16,569 nucleotides of DNA from Fimenecus sp963590415 (lineage in GTDB: Bacteria > Bacillota > Clostridia > Oscillospirales > Acutalibacteraceae), in assembly GCA_963590415.1 (NCBI GenBank), contig CAVAPB010000028.1:1-16569 (forward strand), given 5' to 3'. Positions 12,641 to 16,569 of this stretch are shown one piece after another. A model generated the notes under the pieces. The model did no database searches. It saw only the letters and a program-made list of their open reading frames with translations, and was not told where the DNA came from. A program made the translations under genes and the position numbers. How positions within the stretch are numbered: the stretch's first letter is position 1; every line of letters starts with the position of its first letter.

Positions 12641-14011
12641 ATGAAACTTTGGGCAGGACGCTTTTCAAAGGAAGTCGATAAAAAAACAAACGATTTCAAT
12701 TCGTCGATTTCCTTTGACAGCCGTATGTATAAAGAGGACATTGACGGAAGTATCGCACACGCAACAATGCTTGCGGCGCAGTCGATTATTTCCTGTGAGG
12801 ATTTGGAAAAAATCGTTACGGGATTAAAGCAGATAAAGTCCGAAATTGAGTCGGGCGAGCTTCTTATCGACCCCAATGCGGAGGATATTCACACCTTTAT
12901 TGAGGGCGAATTGACGCAGCGTATCGGTCAGGCGGGAAAGAGACTTCACACCGCAAGAAGCCGTAACGACCAGGTTGCGCTTGACATAAGGCTTTACCTG
13001 CGCAACGAGTGCGACAGCGTTTACTCGCTTATTACCGAGCTTATCGATGTGCTTTTGAAAAAGGCGGAGCAGTACAGCGACGCGGTTATGCCGGGTTATA
13101 CGCATATGCAGAGGGCGCAGCCGATAACCTTCGGACATCATCTTATGGCGTATGCGGAGATGCTCCTGCGTGACAAGCAAAGACTTTCCGACGCAAAGGC
13201 GAGGATGAATTACTCTCCGCTCGGTTCGTGTGCTCTTGCAGGCACGACCTACAACACCGACCGTGAAATGACCGCAGAGGCTCTCGGCTTTGACGGTGCA
13301 ATGCAAAATTCGCTTGACGGCGTTTCGGACAGGGATTTTTGTATGGAGCTTGCGTCCGTGCTTTCGATACTTATGGTTCATCTTTCGAGATTTTCCGAGG
13401 AGATAATCCTCTGGTGCTCGTGGGAGTTCAAGTTCGTTGAGCTTGACGACGCCTTTTCGACAGGCTCGTCGATTATGCCGCAGAAAAAGAATCCCGACAT
13501 AACGGAGCTTATCAGGGGTAAGTCAGGCAGGGTGTTCGGCGACCTTATGACGCTTCTTACAATGATGAAAGGCTTGCCTCTTGCATACAATAAGGATATG
13601 CAGGAGGACAAGGAGGCAATCTTCGACGCATTCGACACCGTCAAAATGTGCCTTACAACCTTTATCCCGATGCTTGACACCATGACCGCTATCCCCGAGA
13701 ATATGAGAAAAGCGGCGGCAGGCGGCTTTATCAACGCAACCGACTGTGCGGATTATCTTGTTTCAAAGGGCATTCCGTTCAGGGACGCATATAAGGCTAC
13801 GGGCGAGCTTGTTGCGCTCTGCATAAAGAAAGGTACAACGCTTGAAGAATTACCGCTTGAAGAGTATAAAAACATCTGTGAGGACTTTGACGGGGGCGTA
13901 TATGACGCAATAAACCTTGACAAGTGCGTAAACGGCAGAACCTCCCTCGGCGGACCCGCAAGCGCAAATGTCCTTATGCAGGTTAAAAGGGTAAAAGAGC
14001 TTAATAAATAA
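12641..14011 (+). CDS. argH: Argininosuccinate lyase
   Basis: It cleaves argininosuccinate to arginine and fumarate, the last arginine synthesis step, as a tetramer of the fumarase/aspartase superfamily. The 456-residue protein begins MKLWAGRFSK as family members do. It shows HTARSRNDQVALDIRL (103-118), GYTHMQRAQP (152-161, His155 expected in catalysis) and the superfamily signature SSIMPQKKNPD (276-286) with the catalytic Ser loop. The C-terminal region (LGGPASANVL) is complete. The AGGAG binding site lies in the second copy of the tandem repeat. Confidence 0.97.
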   Translation: MKLWAGRFSKEVDKKTNDFNSSISFDSRMYKEDIDGSIAHATMLAAQSIISCEDLEKIVTGLKQIKSEIESGELLIDPNAEDIHTFIEGELTQRIGQAGKRLHTARSRNDQVALDIRLYLRNECDSVYSLITELIDVLLKKAEQYSDAVMPGYTHMQRAQPITFGHHLMAYAEMLLRDKQRLSDAKARMNYSPLGSCALAGTTYNTDREMTAEALGFDGAMQNSLDGVSDRDFCMELASVLSILMVHLSRFSEEIILWCSWEFKFVELDDAFSTGSSIMPQKKNPDITELIRGKSGRVFGDLMTLLTMMKGLPLAYNKDMQEDKEAIFDAFDTVKMCLTTFIPMLDTMTAIPENMRKAAAGGFINATDCADYLVSKGIPFRDAYKATGELVALCIKKGTTLEELPLEEYKNICEDFDGGVYDAINLDKCVNGRTSLGGPASANVLMQVKRVKELNK

Positions 14012-14027
14012 TACACAAAAACACTAC

Positions 14028-14061
14028 AAATGCCGTGGCGATTTTCCACGGCATTTATTGT
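14028..14061 (+). terminator. Rho-independent terminator of argGH
   Basis: The perfect 11-bp stem AAATGCCGTGG (14028-14038)/CCACGGCATTT (14046-14056) with loop CGATTTT is followed by ATTGTTT. The first bases of the tail adjoin the uxaC promoter. Confidence 0.85.
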
Positions 14062-14089
14062 TTACACTTTTATTCAACTGTGATAAAAT
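14061..14089 (+). promoter_or_regulatory. Promoter of uxaC
   Basis: TTTACA (14061-14066), a 17-base spacer and TAAAAT (14084-14089) with a TGA extension at 14081-14083. It sits immediately after the argGH terminator, so uxaC starts a new unit. No clear operator was seen. Confidence 0.72.
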
Positions 14090-14125
14090 ATCTTGTAGAA
14101 ATTATATTGCAAAGGGGAAAGAAAA

Positions 14126-15532
14126 ATGAAAAAATTTATGGACAAGGATTTCTTGCTTACCACTAAAACTGCAAAGGAAATTTATAAAAAAGGCGCTGAA
14201 AAGACGCCGATTTTCGACTGGCACTGCCACCTTTCCCCGAAAGAGATTTACGAGAACAACACGCCCAAGGATATTGCGGAGCTTTGGCTCGGCGGCGATC
14301 ATTACAAATGGCGTGCAATGCGTTCCTACGGTATATCCGAGGAGTATATAACCGGCAGAAAGTCGGGTCACGACAAGTTTATGAAATGGGCGGAGGTTAT
14401 GCCGTATCTTATCGGTAATCCGCTTTATCACTGGACCCATCTTGAATTGCAGCGCTATTTCGGCATTTACGAAACGCTCTCGCCCTCTACTGCGGAGGAT
14501 ATTTGGAGAAGATGCAACGAAAAAATAAAGGCGGGCGGCTTTACTCCCCGTGAGCTGATTGAAAAATCAAATGTTGCCTGTGTCTGCACGACTGACGACC
14601 CTGCCGACACGCTTGAATATCACGAAAAGCTTAAAAAGGATAAGTCGTTCAAATGCAAGGTGTTGCCCGCATTCCGTCCCGATAAGGCGCTCGGCATTGA
14701 AAAGGCGGATTTTATTCCGTGGCTTGCGGCAATGGAAAAAACGGCGGGCAGGGAAATCACCTCTTTTGCGGAACTTAAAACGGTTCTTGCCGAAAGGATT
14801 GACTTCTTTGACAAAATGGGCTGCCGTGCATCCGACCATGCGCTAAACTATATTCCGTATGCTGCGTCAAACTCCCGTGAGCTTGAGCAGATATTCAAAA
14901 AGGGCGTTGACGGAAAACCGCTTTCTGACCTTGAGCTTGACAAGTACAAATCGGCGCTTCTCGGCTTCCTCGGCGAAAATTATGCCGAAAAGGGCTGGGT
15001 AATGGAGCTCCATATCGGCGCGCTTCGCAACAACAACACAAGGATGTTCCAAAAGCTCGGTGCGGACACAGGCTTTGACTCGGTTGACGACAGGGAAATC
15101 GCAGTCGGACTTTCAAGGTTTATGGACTCTCTCGCAAAGCTCGGCAAGCTTCCTAAAACAGTTCTCTTTACACTCAATCCCAAGGATAATGTCGTATTGG
15201 GCACAATGCTCGGCAACTTCCAGACCGACGAGGCGGCTTCAAAAATTCAGTTCGGCTCGGCGTGGTGGTTCAATGATAATTACGACGGTATGCGCCGTCA
15301 GCTGACCGACCTTGCAAACCTCGGAGTGCTTTCAAAGTTTGTCGGAATGATAACCGACTCAAGAAGCTTTTTGTCCTATCCCAGACACGAATATTTCAGA
15401 AGAATACTTTGCGAGCTTATCGGCGACTGGGTTGAGGAGGGCAAATATCCCGAGGATATTAAATTCTTATCGCAGGTTGTCGAGGATATTTCCTTTAACA
15501 ACGCAAAAAAATATTTCGGCTTAAAATTATAA
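14126..15532 (+). CDS. uxaC: Uronate isomerase (glucuronate isomerase)
   Basis: It interconverts D-glucuronate and D-fructuronate, and D-galacturonate and D-tagaturonate, the entry step of hexuronate catabolism from pectin or glucuronides. The 468-residue protein has the family length and belongs to the amidohydrolase superfamily. The metal-binding His pair is in FDWHCHLSP (30-38). Other conserved stretches are MELHIGALRNNNTRMF, SAWWFNDNYDGMRRQL and TDSRSFLSYPRHEYFRR near the C-terminus. AAGGGG lies about 9 bases before the ATG. No other uronate genes (uxaA, uxaB, kdgK, transporters) are nearby, which is unusual since uxaC is often clustered. The HAD phosphatase follows after 12 bases. Confidence 0.96.
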   Translation: MKKFMDKDFLLTTKTAKEIYKKGAEKTPIFDWHCHLSPKEIYENNTPKDIAELWLGGDHYKWRAMRSYGISEEYITGRKSGHDKFMKWAEVMPYLIGNPLYHWTHLELQRYFGIYETLSPSTAEDIWRRCNEKIKAGGFTPRELIEKSNVACVCTTDDPADTLEYHEKLKKDKSFKCKVLPAFRPDKALGIEKADFIPWLAAMEKTAGREITSFAELKTVLAERIDFFDKMGCRASDHALNYIPYAASNSRELEQIFKKGVDGKPLSDLELDKYKSALLGFLGENYAEKGWVMELHIGALRNNNTRMFQKLGADTGFDSVDDREIAVGLSRFMDSLAKLGKLPKTVLFTLNPKDNVVLGTMLGNFQTDEAASKIQFGSAWWFNDNYDGMRRQLTDLANLGVLSKFVGMITDSRSFLSYPRHEYFRRILCELIGDWVEEGKYPEDIKFLSQVVEDISFNNAKKYFGLKL

Positions 15533-15544
15533 TCGGAGCATAAA

Positions 15545-16360
15545 ATGGCAATAAAACTCATAGTAACCGACCTTGACGGCACGCTTATGGCGCCCGACCA
15601 TCAGACGGTAACGCAGCGTACAAAGGCGGCTCTCAAAGCGGCTCACGACAAGGGCGTTAAGGTTGCAATCGCAACGGGCAGAACACTTACCTTTACGGAC
15701 AATGTAATCTCGCAAATACCCTTTGCGGACTATGTAATATATTCAAACGGCGCCGCAGTGTTTGACAGGAACGCCGAAAAGGATATATACAAAAATTGTA
15801 TTTCCGCACGGCATACCGAGGAGTTGCTTGATATATTTGACGATTTCCCGTTCTATTACAATATCTATGTGAACGGCAGAATATTTGTTCAAAGCGATAA
15901 GACGGGATATTATGTAAATCACGGGCTGCCGCAGGCTTTTCTTGACGAGTTTACACGGCTTTCCGTTACGGCGGACAAGCTTTCGGAAAAGCTGCGAGGC
16001 GAGTGTGCGGAGATAATGGCGCTCTACAATGTAAGCGATGAGCATAAAAAGCGACTGACAGCTGAATTTGAAAAGAGAAAGCTCTATATAACCTCTTCGC
16101 TTCCCGATGAAATCGAGGTGACAGCGCCGAACGTCAACAAGGGCACGGCGCTTGACGGCTTTTGTAAAAAAATCGGCGTTTCAGCGGACGAGGTTATGGC
16201 ATTCGGCGACGCAATGAACGATTACGAAATGCTGAAATTTGCAAAATATTCCTTTGCAATGGGCAATGCGGTTGACGGGATAAAGGAAATCGCAAATTAT
16301 CAAGCCGCAAGCAATGCGGACGACGGCGTTGCAAAAGCGGTTGAGGAATATGTGCTGTAA
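15545..16360 (+). CDS. Cof-type HAD-IIB family sugar phosphatase
   Basis: It is predicted to hydrolyse a phosphate ester in the cytoplasm; the substrate is unknown. The 271-residue protein shows all haloacid dehalogenase motifs. Motif I is DLDGT (9-13) with nucleophile Asp9 and acid/base Asp11, motif II has Thr44 in ATGRT, motif III has Lys199 in NKGTAL, and motif IV is GDAMND (221-226). The region between about 85 and 190 is the type IIB cap that selects the substrate. CGGAG (15534-15538) precedes the ATG. It lies 12 bases after uxaC with no promoter or terminator between, so they are likely cotranscribed, which hints at a sugar phosphate substrate but does not prove it. Confidence 0.93.
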   Translation: MAIKLIVTDLDGTLMAPDHQTVTQRTKAALKAAHDKGVKVAIATGRTLTFTDNVISQIPFADYVIYSNGAAVFDRNAEKDIYKNCISARHTEELLDIFDDFPFYYNIYVNGRIFVQSDKTGYYVNHGLPQAFLDEFTRLSVTADKLSEKLRGECAEIMALYNVSDEHKKRLTAEFEKRKLYITSSLPDEIEVTAPNVNKGTALDGFCKKIGVSADEVMAFGDAMNDYEMLKFAKYSFAMGNAVDGIKEIANYQAASNADDGVAKAVEEYVL

Positions 16361-16367
16361 TTGAATG

Positions 16368-16399
16368 AAAAAAAGCGTATCGCAGGATACGCTTTTTTT
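16368..16399 (+). terminator. Rho-independent terminator of uxaC-HAD operon
   Basis: The perfect 14-bp stem AAAAAAAGCGTATC (16368-16381)/GATACGCTTTTTTT (16386-16399) with loop GCAG. The A and T tracts on the two sides make it potentially bidirectional. Confidence 0.93.
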
Positions 16400-16461
16400 G
16401 TGTGGTTACGATTTGGTTGCATAATAAAAAGTACAGCACAAATAAAAATTTATCAAACCGT

Positions 16462-16490
16462 GTAGGGCGGGGGCTTGCTCCCGCCGCTAA
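16462..16490 (+). repeat. GC-rich hairpin repeat family B, direct copy
   Basis: GTAGGGCGGGGGCTTGCTCC and the following CGCCGCTAA are the reverse complement of 133-161 with one substitution and one length difference. It is a non-coding dispersed repeat. Confidence 0.8.
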
Positions 16491-16523
16491 TAAACATTGA
16501 ATTAAAATGTTAGTAGAACCAAG

Positions 16524-16569
16524 CCTTCCTCTGACGAGGAAGGTGGCACGCCGTAGGCGTGACGGAAGG
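16524..16569. repeat. Double-hairpin repeat E, cut by the window end
   Basis: Hairpin CCTTCCTC (16524-16531)/GAGGAAGG (16536-16543) is followed by CACGCC (16547-16552)/GGCGTG (16556-16561) and ACGGAAGG. Its layout of two hairpins with a GGAAGG end resembles repeat D at 8861-8920. The element probably continues past the window. Confidence 0.75.

Noticed and set aside
12824..13381. 185-codon minus-strand open frame inside argH
   Set aside because: It is antisense to a complete argH with all its motifs, has no recognisable domain, and no promoter evidence.
1..16569. Window length equals the length of the human mitochondrial reference sequence
   Set aside because: The content is bacterial: operons with ribosome binding sites, shikimate and arginine genes, and no mitochondrial rRNA, tRNA or respiratory genes.

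Overview
The window looks like a chromosomal segment of a low-to-moderate GC Gram-positive bacterium of the class Clostridia, probably near Oscillospirales/Ruminococcaceae. The reasons are strong GGAGG-type ribosome binding sites, sigma-A promoters with 16-17 bp spacers and frequent TGn extended -10 boxes, a zinc-ribbon S18, a clostridial-style chorismate synthase, and short GC-rich hairpin repeats of the kind scattered through such genomes. The species assignment is inference. No transposase, phage gene, CRISPR array, rRNA or tRNA was seen. All genes but one are on the + strand.

Region 1 (1-7090) is an aromatic amino acid operon: aroF (DAHP synthase), tyrA (prephenate dehydrogenase), aroB, aroA, aroC and pheA (chorismate mutase/prephenate dehydratase). 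It covers shikimate pathway steps 1, 2, 6 and 7 and the branches to Tyr and Phe; aroD, aroE and aroK are not here. In front lies the best find of the window. A promoter (271-299) is followed by a 32-codon leader peptide (331-429) rich in Phe and Tyr with no Trp, and then a Rho-independent terminator (456-491) just before aroF. Four RNA segments (349-357, 406-413, 460-467, 471-480) can pair as 1:2, 2:3 (antiterminator) and 3:4 (terminator). This is the full architecture of a trp/phe-type ribosome-mediated attenuator, unusual for Firmicutes, where T-boxes or TRAP are better known.

Region 2 (7091-9231) holds a biotin ligase without a DNA-binding domain (birA) and a TspO/MBR membrane protein. A gene-free mosaic of about 750 bp follows, made of short hairpin repeats, including a perfect 27-bp-arm palindrome that interrupts a copy of another repeat. 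Copies of several of these repeats also lie at both ends of the window.

Region 3 (9232-10451) is the rpsF-ssb-rpsR operon (S6, single-strand binding protein, S18). It has a near-consensus promoter, a structured leader that may mask the rpsF ribosome binding site, and a strong terminator.

Region 4 (10507-14056) contains a small minus-strand membrane-anchored hypothetical gene with a probable homopolymer frameshift at its start. A cluster of ArgR-box-like sites precedes the argG promoter, followed by argG and argH, the last two steps of arginine synthesis.

Region 5 (14061-16399) is a two-gene unit, uxaC (uronate isomerase) and a Cof-type HAD phosphatase, with its own promoter and terminator. 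The window ends inside further repeats.
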